Part shown: positions 17,141 through 24,920 of the stretch, in pieces | Layout: the number at the start of each line of letters is the position of its first letter | How positions within the stretch are numbered: the first letter of the stretch is position 1 | From: Clostridia bacterium | GTDB lineage: Bacteria > Bacillota > Clostridia > Christensenellales > Aristaeellaceae | Length of the DNA: 32,889 bases | Assembly: GCA_900769075.1 (NCBI GenBank) | Contig: CAAGFE010000090.1 | Span: forward strand, 1 to 32,889 | Direction of reading: 5' to 3' | Notes under the pieces: generated by a model | What the model was told of the DNA's origin: nothing | What the model saw: the letters and a program-made list of their open reading frames with translations, nothing else | Database searches by the model: none | Position numbers and translations under genes: made by a program

Positions 17141-17893
17141 TTAGTCGAAGCCGCAGGCCTTCAAATACGCATAGCTGCGGCGCAGGCACTCGATGGGGTC
17201 CTCGCCGTTGCAGTCGTCCTGCTCCACCAGCAGGTACTTCGTGCCGGCCCTTTCCGCCTCGGTGAAAACCCGGTCGAAGTTGATGTTGCCTTCACCCACC
17301 ACCGCCATTTTGCGGCCATAGGCGTAATCCTTGAGGTGGATGGCCGGCACGCGCCCGGCGAGCTTGCCAATCCACTGGGCCGGATCGCCGCCGCCCGCCT
17401 GCACCCAGAAGGTATCCAGGGTGAAGCCCATCAGCTCCGCAGGGATGTCCTGCGCCAGCTTTTCCAGCACGATCCGATCGCCCAGGCGCTTGAACTCCTG
17501 GTCGTGGTTGTGGTACATGAAGTACCTCCCGCCCGCGCGGATCTCCTCCGCCACCGGGACGAAGGTGTTCATGAAATGGGCGTAGGTCGCATCCTCACGG
17601 CTCTCGTCAAAGGCATACCAGCCCAGGCCGATGAGGGGGCAGTCAAACACGCGGTGTTCGGCAATGACCTGGGCGGTCTCGCCCACCAGGCGAGGCACGG
17701 GGATGTGGGTCAGCACACAGGTGAGGCCGTTTTTGTCCAGCTGTTCCCTGAGCCACGCTGCCGGATAGGGGCAGGTGCCGGAAATCTGCACGGTTTTGTA
17801 GCCGATGTCAGCCACCCTGCGCAGCGTCAGGGCGAAATCCTCGAGGGTCTTGCACTGTTCACGGACGGTATAGAATTGCGCGCCGATTTTCAT
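17141..17893 (-). CDS. Sugar phosphate isomerase/epimerase (xylose-isomerase-like TIM barrel)
   Basis: A 250-aa TIM-barrel protein of the AP_endonuc_2/IolE-like superfamily, usually metal-dependent. The start MKIGAQFYTVR, the central MYHNHDQEF, FTLDTFWVQAGG and HLKDY segments carry the family's conserved metal and substrate residues (His, Asp, His). AAAGGAGGAG is immediately upstream. It starts 13 bp after the stop of the 410-aa gene. With the Gfo/Idh/MocA enzyme it probably handles an inositol- or uronate-like sugar, which is inference from gene pairing. Confidence 0.9.
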   Translation of the reverse strand: MKIGAQFYTVREQCKTLEDFALTLRRVADIGYKTVQISGTCPYPAAWLREQLDKNGLTCVLTHIPVPRLVGETAQVIAEHRVFDCPLIGLGWYAFDESREDATYAHFMNTFVPVAEEIRAGGRYFMYHNHDQEFKRLGDRIVLEKLAQDIPAELMGFTLDTFWVQAGGGDPAQWIGKLAGRVPAIHLKDYAYGRKMAVVGEGNINFDRVFTEAERAGTKYLLVEQDDCNGEDPIECLRRSYAYLKACGFD

Positions 17894-17906
17894 GGGGCTC
17901 CTCCTT

Positions 17907-19139
17907 TTATATCATTTCATCAGGTACAAAACCTGCCAGCCAAACCTGTCTCCGCTGAAGTGGCACCATCGGCATTGCATAATGTCTGCAAGCCTCTGGG
18001 TTCTCCATGGAAATGATCCAGATGTGCGTCTTCTGCTCGTACTTCTCGAAATGAGCTTGCAGCGATAAGGGCTCATGTGCCCGCCAGCCATCATCAGGCA
18101 ACATCATCTGTACCGGTTCATCAGGCTCCGGCGTGCGGAATCGCACATCACACAGGGCGATGTGCACATGATACTCGATCGCCTGCTCAATCTTCCACGC
18201 TTTCATACTGCGTCGTTGCGGAGAATCCGGGTTCACACCACGGAACATCGGCACATCCGGGAACTCCGCGACCCACCCCTTACTGCCATCGTTGAAAACG
18301 GCGCGTTTGGGTACAACCTTCGCCGAATATTCCTCCGGCGGAGGATAACCGCAGCGTTTGTTGATCTCGTTGGATATCTCTATACAGGGCGCTTCCCAGG
18401 TTTCAGCGTCATAATCCTGCGCCTGCAGGAGAATGCGCACGCCCCGTCCTGCACCGCCGCAAGAACAGAAGCTCAGAGTTTCTGGATTAACCCCCAAGTG
18501 ACCACAAGTAACCTCAAACGCCACCGGCGCATCCTCCGGCATCAAAAACGGCACAGCTTCCTCCCCCGGCAGATCAAAGCAGAACTCCGCAAAGGGCTTT
18601 GCGTCCTCGTCGATGAACAGCACCTCCGGCGTGTAGCCGAAGAGGGCTGCCATCTCCTCCGCAGCGGACTCTGAAAAGACGCGTTCCTCCTCATCCACCG
18701 CCAGGATGCGCCGGAATTCCGCCCGGGCCTCGTCGTCCGGGAGCAGCGCGTCAAAGAGGGACAGCTCCTCGCTGTCCGGGGGAACGTCCTCGTCCTCGTC
18801 GCAGAAGCCGACGTGCACCTGCTGCACTGTCTGACCGTCCGTGGCGATCATCAGGAGGAAGTCGCTGTCCAGGTTGATGAAATAGAGGATGGGCGTGCGC
18901 ATTTCCGCCGCGACGCTGCGCAGGAATGCCGTCTCTTCCTCCAGGTCATCCGGGATTTCCATCGCCAGGGACAGCCAGGCGCTCTTCCTGTCCTGGTACA
19001 TTTTCAGGGTCAGGGCTGCGTTTTCCGCCGAGGCAGCCCTGCGGTAGCCCAGGTTTTCCATCGCCTGCCGGAAGGCCTTGCGGGTGGCGGGGGCCGTGGC
19101 GCACTTTTTCACCAGCGCCGCTGCAAAGGTGTAGCCCAT
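17907..19139 (-). CDS. Unrecognised 410-aa protein in the glycan operon
   Basis: A 410-aa soluble protein, acidic, without signal peptide or membrane helices. I do not recognise its family. The N-terminal half (1-195) is alpha/beta with a strongly acidic stretch (DEDEDVPPDSEE, about 113-124); the C-terminal half has a small CSCGG cluster near residue 225 and many aromatic and Pro residues. Base use changes inside the gene: the part coding residues from about 200 onward (below roughly 18540) is visibly richer in A and T than the N-terminal part and its neighbours, which may mean a fusion or recent transfer. It lies 21 bp after GH43 and 13 bp before the isomerase start, so co-transcription is likely, but a link to glycan use is unproven. 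Confidence 0.75.
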   Translation of the reverse strand: MGYTFAAALVKKCATAPATRKAFRQAMENLGYRRAASAENAALTLKMYQDRKSAWLSLAMEIPDDLEEETAFLRSVAAEMRTPILYFINLDSDFLLMIATDGQTVQQVHVGFCDEDEDVPPDSEELSLFDALLPDDEARAEFRRILAVDEEERVFSESAAEEMAALFGYTPEVLFIDEDAKPFAEFCFDLPGEEAVPFLMPEDAPVAFEVTCGHLGVNPETLSFCSCGGAGRGVRILLQAQDYDAETWEAPCIEISNEINKRCGYPPPEEYSAKVVPKRAVFNDGSKGWVAEFPDVPMFRGVNPDSPQRRSMKAWKIEQAIEYHVHIALCDVRFRTPEPDEPVQMMLPDDGWRAHEPLSLQAHFEKYEQKTHIWIISMENPEACRHYAMPMVPLQRRQVWLAGFVPDEMI

Positions 19140-19160
19140 TGGCTTGCTCCTCTCCGTAGG

Positions 19161-20501
19161 TTACTTTCTGAACACAAACCGCTCCAGCCTTGTCAGGCAG
19201 CGGTCATGGATGCCCCAGGACATCTGGGTGCGGTCGTCATGGAAGGCAAAGTACACCGCGTGGCGCCCGGTGATGCAGGGGAGCTTGATGCGCAGGAGCT
19301 GATCGTCCCCGGTGAAAACGCCCTCGCCGATGGGGGCGCTGTCCGCATCGTCCAGGTGGACGGTGACGCGCCCCATTTCGCCCAGGCCCTTGAGTTCCAT
19401 CACCAGCTCCATGTGGGTGGCGGAATCATCCGCGCCGAAATCGAAGTATTTATAGCCCGCCACGGTCTTGTCCCGCAGCTCGTCCAGGACGGTGTGGAAC
19501 TCGTTGAGGTATTTGACCATGCCGCCGCGGCGCAGCACACAGGCCCGGTGGGCCGGGGTCTCCTCGTAGGGATTGAGGGCCTCGGAGAAGCCCAGGGAGG
19601 TCATCTCCACCGGGGGAATGCTGCCGTCGGGCAGAATCTCGATGCGCTCCACGCAGGCCTGGCGGGAGAAGCAGGTGCCGTTGGTCATCCGGTGGTAGAA
19701 GATGTACCACTGCCCGTTCACCTGCATGATGGAGCCATGATTGTTGCCGCCGGGATAATCATCGCCGTTATCCACAATGTATCCCCGGTAGGTGAAGGGG
19801 CCGGTGGGCTTGTCGGAGGTGGCGTAGGCCAGGCGGCTGCCCTTGCGGGGGGAATAAATCAGATAGTAGGTATTGCCGATTTTTCGGGGGGAGCTGGCTT
19901 CGTAGAAGCGCCGCTCCTCCGGCACCTCCTCCCGGTCGTCGATCACGCGATGCCGAAGGCTCCCGGGCAGCACCCGGTGCATGGCCGCGGGATCCAGCTC
20001 GTTCATGTGGGACCTTTCAAAGCCGTAGTAGATATACACGCGGCCGTCATCGTCCACCAGCACGCCGGGATCGTTGTACACGCCGCCGTCGCCCGCGTCC
20101 TCCGGGGCATACTGATACGTTCCGATGACCTTGAAGGGGCCCTCGGGCCTGTCCGCCACGGACACGCACCCCTTGTCATAGAACACATAGGTGAACAGGT
20201 AGTACCTGCCATCCTTCTCCACACAATCGGGCGCGTACATCATGTGCTTGTCGGCGGGCATCATGTCCGTCCAGGTCACGTCGGCGGGGTGATCCTCGTC
20301 CGCCTGGGCGTGGAAGCAATCGCCGTGGCAGGTCCAGTGGTCGAGGCTGCTCAGGGGAGCCGACCAGACCTTCAGCCGGATGTCGCAGAAATCGCCGGAC
20401 TGGGGTCGGTCATGGGAGCCGTAGAGGTACACCCGCTCGCCAAACACGCGGGGCTCGCCGTCGGGGATGTGCTCCCACAGGGGCAGAATGGGATTGGGCA
20501 T
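19161..20501 (-). CDS. GH43-family glycoside hydrolase (arabinan/xylan type)
   Basis: A 446-aa five-bladed beta-propeller hydrolase without a signal peptide, so probably acting inside the cell on imported oligosaccharides. The start MPNPILPLWEHIPDGEP carries the general-base Asp14; YAPDCVEKDGRYYLFT and NDPGVLVDDDGR provide the other conserved Asp residues and RRFYEASSPRK the acid Glu201. A C-terminal beta-sandwich of the CBM6-like kind follows from about 330. The start at 20501 is chosen from the family's usual beginning; upstream codons run into the promoter at 20584-20612. First gene of the - strand operon that ends with GH53. Arabinofuranosidase, xylosidase or galactosidase activity cannot be separated by eye. 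Confidence 0.9.
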   Translation of the reverse strand: MPNPILPLWEHIPDGEPRVFGERVYLYGSHDRPQSGDFCDIRLKVWSAPLSSLDHWTCHGDCFHAQADEDHPADVTWTDMMPADKHMMYAPDCVEKDGRYYLFTYVFYDKGCVSVADRPEGPFKVIGTYQYAPEDAGDGGVYNDPGVLVDDDGRVYIYYGFERSHMNELDPAAMHRVLPGSLRHRVIDDREEVPEERRFYEASSPRKIGNTYYLIYSPRKGSRLAYATSDKPTGPFTYRGYIVDNGDDYPGGNNHGSIMQVNGQWYIFYHRMTNGTCFSRQACVERIEILPDGSIPPVEMTSLGFSEALNPYEETPAHRACVLRRGGMVKYLNEFHTVLDELRDKTVAGYKYFDFGADDSATHMELVMELKGLGEMGRVTVHLDDADSAPIGEGVFTGDDQLLRIKLPCITGRHAVYFAFHDDRTQMSWGIHDRCLTRLERFVFRK

Positions 20502-20583
20502 CACGTCACCGCTTTCTGTTGTTCTCGATGATGGGGAGACAGGCTTTGCGCTCCATCTTCGTTCCCCGGTTGATGATGAGTCC

Positions 20584-20612
20584 ATTATACCAACTTTTCC
20601 CCGTTTTGACCA
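20584..20612 (-). promoter_or_regulatory. Promoter of the GH43-to-GH53 operon
   Basis: On the - strand, -10 TATAAT (20584-20589) with a TGG extension and a weak -35 TGGTCA (20607-20612) 17 bp upstream. The leader before the GH43 ATG is about 75 nt. Confidence 0.65.
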
Positions 20613-20646
20613 GCCCCCCACCGCGCCGGAGCGGGTTCTGCATCAG

Positions 20647-20672
20647 ATAATACAAATTTCGCGTTGTATTAT
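20647..20672. promoter_or_regulatory. Inverted-repeat operator between GH43 and nagB
   Basis: Perfect 9-bp arms ATAATACAA (20647-20655) and TTGTATTAT (20664-20672) with an 8-bp spacer, in an AT-rich spot of an otherwise GC-rich region. A third half-site, GATAATACA (20725-20733), overlaps the nagB -10. This looks like a dimeric repressor site serving one or both divergent units; the cognate regulator is not recognised. Confidence 0.6.
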
Positions 20673-20724
20673 GTCGTCCTGTTGATTTTCCCCGCATTTT
20701 CGGTTAAACTGTATTTGTCCGTAG

Positions 20725-20733
20725 GATAATACA
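20725..20733 (+). promoter_or_regulatory. Putative nagB -10 with overlapping operator half-site
   Basis: GATAAT (20725-20730) lies about 22 bp upstream of the nagB ATG and has no good -35 17 bp before it. The same bases repeat the operator half-site found at 20646-20654, so regulator binding would cover the promoter. Confidence 0.45.
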
Positions 20734-20752
20734 TTTACACCGGAGGCTTCAG

Positions 20753-21487
20753 ATGCAGATTCATTTTTTCCATTCGGCCCATCAGGTCGAGCAGGCCGCC
20801 GCGACCCTCATCGCTGCGCAGCTGCTGCGCAAGCCGGACAGCATTCTCGGTCTCGCCACCGGTTCCTCGCCCATCCCCACCTATCAGGCGCTGATTGCCC
20901 TCCACCGGGATGGCGTGCTGGATTTCTCCCGGGCCACCAGCTTCAACCTGGATGAATATGTGGGCATCTCCCCCGAGCATGTCTGCTCCTACCACCGCTT
21001 TATGTGGGACAACCTGTTCAGCCAGGTGAACATCAACCCCGCCAACGTCCACATCCCTGACGGCAACGCGGCGGATATTGCCGCCGCAGCCAAGGCCTAC
21101 GACGCGGCCATCCTCGCCGCCGGCGGCATCGACCTCCAGCTGCTGGGCATCGGCCGCAACGGACACATCGGCTTCAACGAGCCGGGCGACCACTTTGTGT
21201 ATGGCTGCCATCAGGTTCACCTGAGCGAAAGCACCATTCAGGCGAACCAGCGGTTCTTCGATTCCGCCGATGATGTGCCGCGTTCCGCCGTCAGCCTGGG
21301 CATCGGCAGCATCATGCAGGCCCGTCAGGTGCTGCTCATTGCCACCGGCGAGGATAAGGCCGAAGCCGTCCGGATGGCCCTGGAGGGCGAGGTTTCCCCC
21401 CAATGGCAGGCTTCCATCCTGCGCACCCACCCCGACGCCATCTTCCTGCTGGACGAGGGCGCGGCTTCCCAGCTGACGCGCAAGTAA
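20753..21487 (+). CDS. nagB: Glucosamine-6-phosphate deaminase
   Basis: A 244-aa cytoplasmic enzyme converting glucosamine-6-phosphate to fructose-6-phosphate and ammonia, the step that feeds amino sugars into glycolysis. Family marks are the phosphate loop LATGSSP (34-40), FNLDEYVG with the catalytic Asp67, YHRFMWDNLF, and GIGRNGHIGFNEPG holding further active-site residues. The length equals the short Firmicute/Bacillus form. GGAGG is 8 nt before the ATG. It stands alone, ends at a terminator-like palindrome, and is divergent from the GH43 operon with a shared operator. With the NahK-like kinase it indicates amino-sugar use. Confidence 0.95.
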   Translation: MQIHFFHSAHQVEQAAATLIAAQLLRKPDSILGLATGSSPIPTYQALIALHRDGVLDFSRATSFNLDEYVGISPEHVCSYHRFMWDNLFSQVNINPANVHIPDGNAADIAAAAKAYDAAILAAGGIDLQLLGIGRNGHIGFNEPGDHFVYGCHQVHLSESTIQANQRFFDSADDVPRSAVSLGIGSIMQARQVLLIATGEDKAEAVRMALEGEVSPQWQASILRTHPDAIFLLDEGAASQLTRK

Positions 21488-21493
21488 ATTCAC

Positions 21494-21532
21494 AAAAAAG
21501 ATGCGCACACCCGGCGTCGGGCATGCGCATCT
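21494..21532. repeat. Left flanking direct repeat of element B (terminator-like palindrome)
   Basis: 35 bp at 21497-21531 recur at 21710-21744 with one mismatch (G at 21514 against T). The unit is itself a hairpin: outer arms AGATGCGCA (21500-21508) and TGCGCATCT (21524-21532), inner CCCG/CGGG. It is preceded by an A-run (21494-21499), which makes it a - strand terminator, fitting the end of the converging ATPase gene. Confidence 0.85.
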
Positions 21533-21709
21533 CAGCGCATCGCCAAAGTGCTGAAGGCACTTTGGCGAGAGCGGCTGCGGAATGTTTTCCTCCGCAAAAT
21601 GGCATTTTGCTGCGGCAAACGCCCCGCCCGACCGGCAAAGCCGGTCGATACGAATCCAGTCAGAGGGCCCGCAGGCCCTCCGACACCTCCCATAAGTTTG
21701 CAGATGGAC
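21533..21709. repeat. Compound-hairpin element, copy B
   Basis: The opening stem is 12 bp perfect: TCGCCAAAGTGC (21540-21551) and GCACTTTGGCGA (21557-21568), loop TGAAG. Then come GCAAAAT/ATTTTGC (21594-21610), CGACCGGC/GCCGGTCG (21629-21647, loop AAA) and GAGGGCC/GGCCCTC (21663-21680, loop CGCA), followed by CGACACCTCC. Opening and closing modules correspond to copy C. Complete copy, flanked by a 35-bp direct repeat. Confidence 0.85.
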
Positions 21710-21752
21710 AAAGATGCGCACACCCTGCGTCGGGCATGCGCATCATTTTTTT
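21710..21752 (+). terminator. Right flanking direct repeat of element B / nagB-side terminator
   Basis: Second copy of the 35-bp palindrome (21710-21744): arms GATGCGCA (21713-21720) and TGCGCATC (21737-21744), inner CCC/GGG, followed on the + strand by A and seven T (21746-21752). It can end + strand transcription from nagB; the T-run overlaps the stop codon of the converging ATPase gene. Confidence 0.85.
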
Positions 21753-22830
21753 ACTTGATGACCACTTCGGTTTCCGCGTCGAAGAGGTACACGCTCTCGT
21801 AGGGGATGGAGAAGGTCACCTTGGTGTCGTTGGCGGGGATCTCGTGGGGAGAAACCTTCAGGATGGCCTTGTTCTCGTCAATGTCCAGGTAGACATTGGC
21901 GTTGTCGCCCAGCATCTCGGTCAGTTCCACCATGCCCGCGGTGGTGTAGGCGTTCTCCTGCGCCCCCAGCACAATCGCCTCGGGCCGGAAGCCAAAGACG
22001 ATCTCCTTGCCCTCGTAGTCCGCGGCGCGCTCGCCCAGGCGCTTGCTCAGGTCGAAGGACGCCTCGTCCACCTTGATGCAGCCTTTCTCCACCACCCGGC
22101 GGAGGAAGTTCATCGGCGGCTCGCCAATGAAGCCGGCAACGAACATGTTGCGCGGGTTGAAGTACACATCCTTGGGGGTGCCGATCTGCTGGACATACCC
22201 GTCCTTCATCACCACGATGCGGTCGGCCATGGTCATGGCTTCGGTCTGGTCATGGGTGACGTAGATGGTGGTGGCGCCGGTTTCCCGGTGGATCTGGGTG
22301 ATCTCGGAGCGCATGGTGACGCGCTGCTTCGCGTCCAGGTTGGACAGGGGCTCGTCCATCAGGAACACGCCGACCTTGCGGATGATGGAACGGCCCACGG
22401 CCACGCGCTGGCGCTGACCGCCGGAAAGCGCACGGGGCATCCGATCCAGATAATCCGTCAGGCCCAGGATCTTCGCCGTCTTCTGCACCCGCTCCTCGAT
22501 GATATCCTCATCCACGCCCTGCAGATTCAGGCCAAAGGCCAGGTTGTCATACACGGTCATGTTGGGATACAGCGCGTAGCTCTGGAACACCATCGCCACC
22601 TCGCGCTCCCGGGGGCCCAGATTGTTGGCCAGCTGGCCGTTGATCAGGAATTCTCCCTTGCTGATGTCCTCCAGGCCGGCAATCATGCGCAGCGTGGTGG
22701 ACTTGCCGCAGCCGGACGGGCCGACGAACACAATAAACTCTCCCCGCTCGGCCTCCAGGTTGAAGTCGTGCACGGCGTGGAAGCCGTTGGGGTAGATCTT
22801 GTTGATGTTGTGAAGCGTGAGGTATGCCAT
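21751..22830 (-). CDS. MsmX/MalK-type sugar ABC transporter ATPase (paralogue 2)
   Basis: A 359-aa ATP-binding subunit of carbohydrate importers. Walker A GPSGCGKST, signature LSGGQRQRV, Walker B FLMDEP and the switch His in THDQTEA are all present, followed by a TOBE-type regulatory domain. AAAGGAG lies 10 nt before the ATG at 22830; the frame stays open to 22926 but that extension crosses the divergent promoter region. No permease or binding protein adjoins it, so it is probably a shared, MsmX-like ATPase serving orphan importers. It is divergent from the AraC-type regulator gene, which may control it. Confidence 0.93.
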   Translation of the reverse strand: MAYLTLHNINKIYPNGFHAVHDFNLEAERGEFIVFVGPSGCGKSTTLRMIAGLEDISKGEFLINGQLANNLGPREREVAMVFQSYALYPNMTVYDNLAFGLNLQGVDEDIIEERVQKTAKILGLTDYLDRMPRALSGGQRQRVAVGRSIIRKVGVFLMDEPLSNLDAKQRVTMRSEITQIHRETGATTIYVTHDQTEAMTMADRIVVMKDGYVQQIGTPKDVYFNPRNMFVAGFIGEPPMNFLRRVVEKGCIKVDEASFDLSKRLGERAADYEGKEIVFGFRPEAIVLGAQENAYTTAGMVELTEMLGDNANVYLDIDENKAILKVSPHEIPANDTKVTFSIPYESVYLFDAETEVVIK

Positions 22831-22880
22831 ACAGCTTCGCTCCTTTACTTGGCTTTGGAAGGAATTCCCTCCCCGTGATA

Positions 22881-22909
22881 TAGACAAAACCGACTTGATT
22901 TGGTACAAT
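22881..22909 (+). promoter_or_regulatory. Promoter of the AraC-type regulator gene
   Basis: -35 TAGACA (22881-22886) and -10 TACAAT (22904-22909) with a TGG extension, 17 bp apart. The 107-bp divergent gap also has to hold the ATPase promoter, so the two units probably share control. Confidence 0.6.
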
Positions 22910-22937
22910 AGGGCTGAATTCTCCATGAGGTGATTGG

Positions 22938-23672
22938 ATGAACGACATTGTTCTGGCCGGCGAATACCGTCCGGTGCCCGTATCAGCCCGCCATCAGCAT
23001 GACAGCTGGGAACTGTTCTACTGCACCCGCGGGGTGGGCATCCTCCGCTTTGACAAACAGGATCTTTCCTATCACGCGGGCGACATGGTGGTGATTCCGC
23101 CGGAGGTGCCCCACAGCCATCCCATCGGGGAGGGCGCCGACTGCCTGGTGCTGGGCATGACCAACACCACGCTGCCGCTTCACGCGCCGATGCTGCTCCA
23201 GGATGACGGGCATGCCCCCCTGCACCACCTGCTCCGGGATGCGGCCCATTATTTTCAGGGCACGTCGGAATACCGCGCGATCCTGCTGCCCGCTTACGGA
23301 CAGCTGATCTCCCAGCACATCAGCTGCCGGTGCGTTGCCTCGCCCCGCAGCCAGCTGGTGGAGGAGATTGTGCAAAGCATCCTGCACAACTACGCCAACC
23401 CGAACTACGAGCTGGACGAGCTGCTGCGCTCCGCACCCTACTGCTACGACTATCTGTGCCGATTGTTCCGCCAGGAGCTGAACACCACGCCCCACAAATA
23501 CCTGACGGAGCTGCGCCTCCAGTCTGCCGCCAGCGCCCTGCGGGCCGGTAATGCCAGCATCACCGAGGTGGCCCGGCTGTCCGGCTATCATGACCCGCTG
23601 TACTTCTCCCGCATGTTCAAGAAGAAATACGGCGTGTCCCCCCGGGAATACGCAAAGGGCGCATCCACCTGA
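22938..23672 (+). CDS. AraC-family transcriptional regulator with N-terminal cupin
   Basis: A 244-aa DNA-binding regulator. The N-terminal cupin (about 10-75) has the HQHDSWELFY and PPEVPHSHP strands of sugar-sensing AraC proteins; the C-terminal double helix-turn-helix (about 145-240) shows LCRLFRQELNTTPHKYL and the family signature ITEVARLSGYHDPLYFSRMFKKKYGVSP. GAGGTG is 7 nt before the ATG. It is followed by a terminator and is divergent from ATPase paralogue 2, which is its most likely target; the nearby LplBC-type operon is another candidate. Confidence 0.93.
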   Translation: MNDIVLAGEYRPVPVSARHQHDSWELFYCTRGVGILRFDKQDLSYHAGDMVVIPPEVPHSHPIGEGADCLVLGMTNTTLPLHAPMLLQDDGHAPLHHLLRDAAHYFQGTSEYRAILLPAYGQLISQHISCRCVASPRSQLVEEIVQSILHNYANPNYELDELLRSAPYCYDYLCRLFRQELNTTPHKYLTELRLQSAASALRAGNASITEVARLSGYHDPLYFSRMFKKKYGVSPREYAKGAST

Positions 23673-23679
23673 TTGATCC

Positions 23680-23708
23680 GCCGTCAGTCCTGCTGGCGGC
23701 ATTTCTTA
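23680..23708 (+). terminator. Terminator of the AraC-type gene
   Basis: An 8-bp stem, GCCGTCAG (23680-23687) with CTGGCGGC (23693-23700), including one G-T pair, then ATTTCTTA. It lies in the gap between two converging genes. Confidence 0.65.
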
Positions 23709-24329
23709 TGCCTTGGAGCGGGCGTCGTCCACAATCTTCCGCAGGGTATTGCGGATGGTGACGCACAGCATGTCCGCGCCGGTGGCGGCCAGGCCGAACA
23801 CGATGGGCTCCACCTGGAGCAGCGGCGCGTTTGCGCTGCCGTCCCAGAGGGTGTAGATCACCGTGTTGACCACCTGATAAGCGGTGATGACCAGGAACAT
23901 CAGCAGGAAGCCGTACAGCAGGTTCAGGAAGAACCCTGGCGTGCTGCGCCGGGTGACCATCATCCACTTTTTGCTGCCGCCGGGCAGCTTCTCGGTGAAG
24001 CGCAGGAAATGGTTGATGAGCAGATCGGTGACCATGCCCATGACCAGCGCCGCCACAAAGTACATATCCAGACCCTGGATGTACATGCCCAGGCCCATGA
24101 ACACGAAGAAGCACACCGCGCCATAGAACCAGAACTTGATCAGGAGGGCCTTCAGGGCTTCGGGGAACTTCCACCTGGTTTTACCGGAACGGTACTTGTT
24201 CAGTTCCGCCTCGGAGTACCGGGGCGTGTTGTCTTTCGTGGCGGTCACGAGATCCTCCACGGCCTCGGAATGGAGGTCGTAGTAGGAACCCGTCTTCTTG
24301 TCAGCCTGGCTCGGCTTGTCCTTCCTCAT
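23706..24329 (-). CDS. Four-helix membrane protein of the LplBC-type operon (last gene)
   Basis: A 207-aa protein of unknown family. A 60-residue charged cytoplasmic N-terminus precedes about four hydrophobic segments (roughly 64-84, 88-108, 132-155, 165-185) and a basic C-terminal tail. No motif for nucleotide, sugar or cofactor binding is visible. It starts 4 bp after the preceding membrane-protein gene and is the last gene of the operon. An accessory role for the ABC importer, or an envelope function, is inferred from its place only. Confidence 0.75.
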   Translation of the reverse strand: MRKDKPSQADKKTGSYYDLHSEAVEDLVTATKDNTPRYSEAELNKYRSGKTRWKFPEALKALLIKFWFYGAVCFFVFMGLGMYIQGLDMYFVAALVMGMVTDLLINHFLRFTEKLPGGSKKWMMVTRRSTPGFFLNLLYGFLLMFLVITAYQVVNTVIYTLWDGSANAPLLQVEPIVFGLAATGADMLCVTIRNTLRKIVDDARSKA

Positions 24330-24333
24330 GGAA

Positions 24334-24906
24334 TCAGTTGTCTCCGGAAAGCATGATTTCGCCCATCTGCGTGTTCTCCTCCACCGGCAGCGAGGTGTCG
24401 ATCTTCCGCAGGAGCTTGCGCAGCACGGGCACCAGCAGCGTCAGCACCGCGCCGATGAGGATGATGATGCGGTGCGTTTTGAGCATGTTGAAGGCCTGGG
24501 TGATGTAGGCCGTGCCCGCGTCCACCACGATGGGATGATCCGCACGATTGAGCGCCTTGGTGATCTGGCCCATGTAGAACGTGTCGCACACGATCAGCAG
24601 CGCCAGCATGAGGAACATCAGCACCAGCATGGGGATGTTGGTCTTTTTGCGGTGGGGATAGGCGTTGAGGAAGCAGACAAAGGACAGCATGGAGAACAGC
24701 ATGGTGCAGAAGCCGCTCAGGCCCATGCCGGACAGCTGGATCTTCGCCGTGGTGTCGGACACATGGGTCAGGTTGAGGGAGTAGACCAGGAAGCCGAGGG
24801 CCAGCACCAGCATTGGGATCATTTGGGGCTTGCGCTTGAGGGTAACGATCTTCTTGCGGAAGAACTCCTTCACGCCGCCATTCTTTTTCTTGCCAAGGGT
24901 CGTCAT
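24334..24906 (-). CDS. Four-helix membrane protein downstream of the ATPase
   Basis: A 190-aa integral membrane protein of unknown family with a basic N-terminus (MTTLGKKKNGG) and hydrophobic segments at roughly 30-47, 60-81, 91-113 and 146-162, ending in a polar tail. GGAGG lies 9 nt before the ATG at 24906, 14 bp after the ATPase stop. Its size and layout resemble the two small membrane proteins encoded upstream of the ATPase (26010 and 26507), so these may be related or form one complex. Confidence 0.75.
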   Translation of the reverse strand: MTTLGKKKNGGVKEFFRKKIVTLKRKPQMIPMLVLALGFLVYSLNLTHVSDTTAKIQLSGMGLSGFCTMLFSMLSFVCFLNAYPHRKKTNIPMLVLMFLMLALLIVCDTFYMGQITKALNRADHPIVVDAGTAYITQAFNMLKTHRIIILIGAVLTLLVPVLRKLLRKIDTSLPVEENTQMGEIMLSGDN

Positions 24907-24920
24907 GATGGTTCCTCCTT

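Noticed and set aside
21403..21750. Open frame running from the end of nagB through element B
   Set aside because: No start with a ribosome binding site, and it crosses two terminators and the repeat core.
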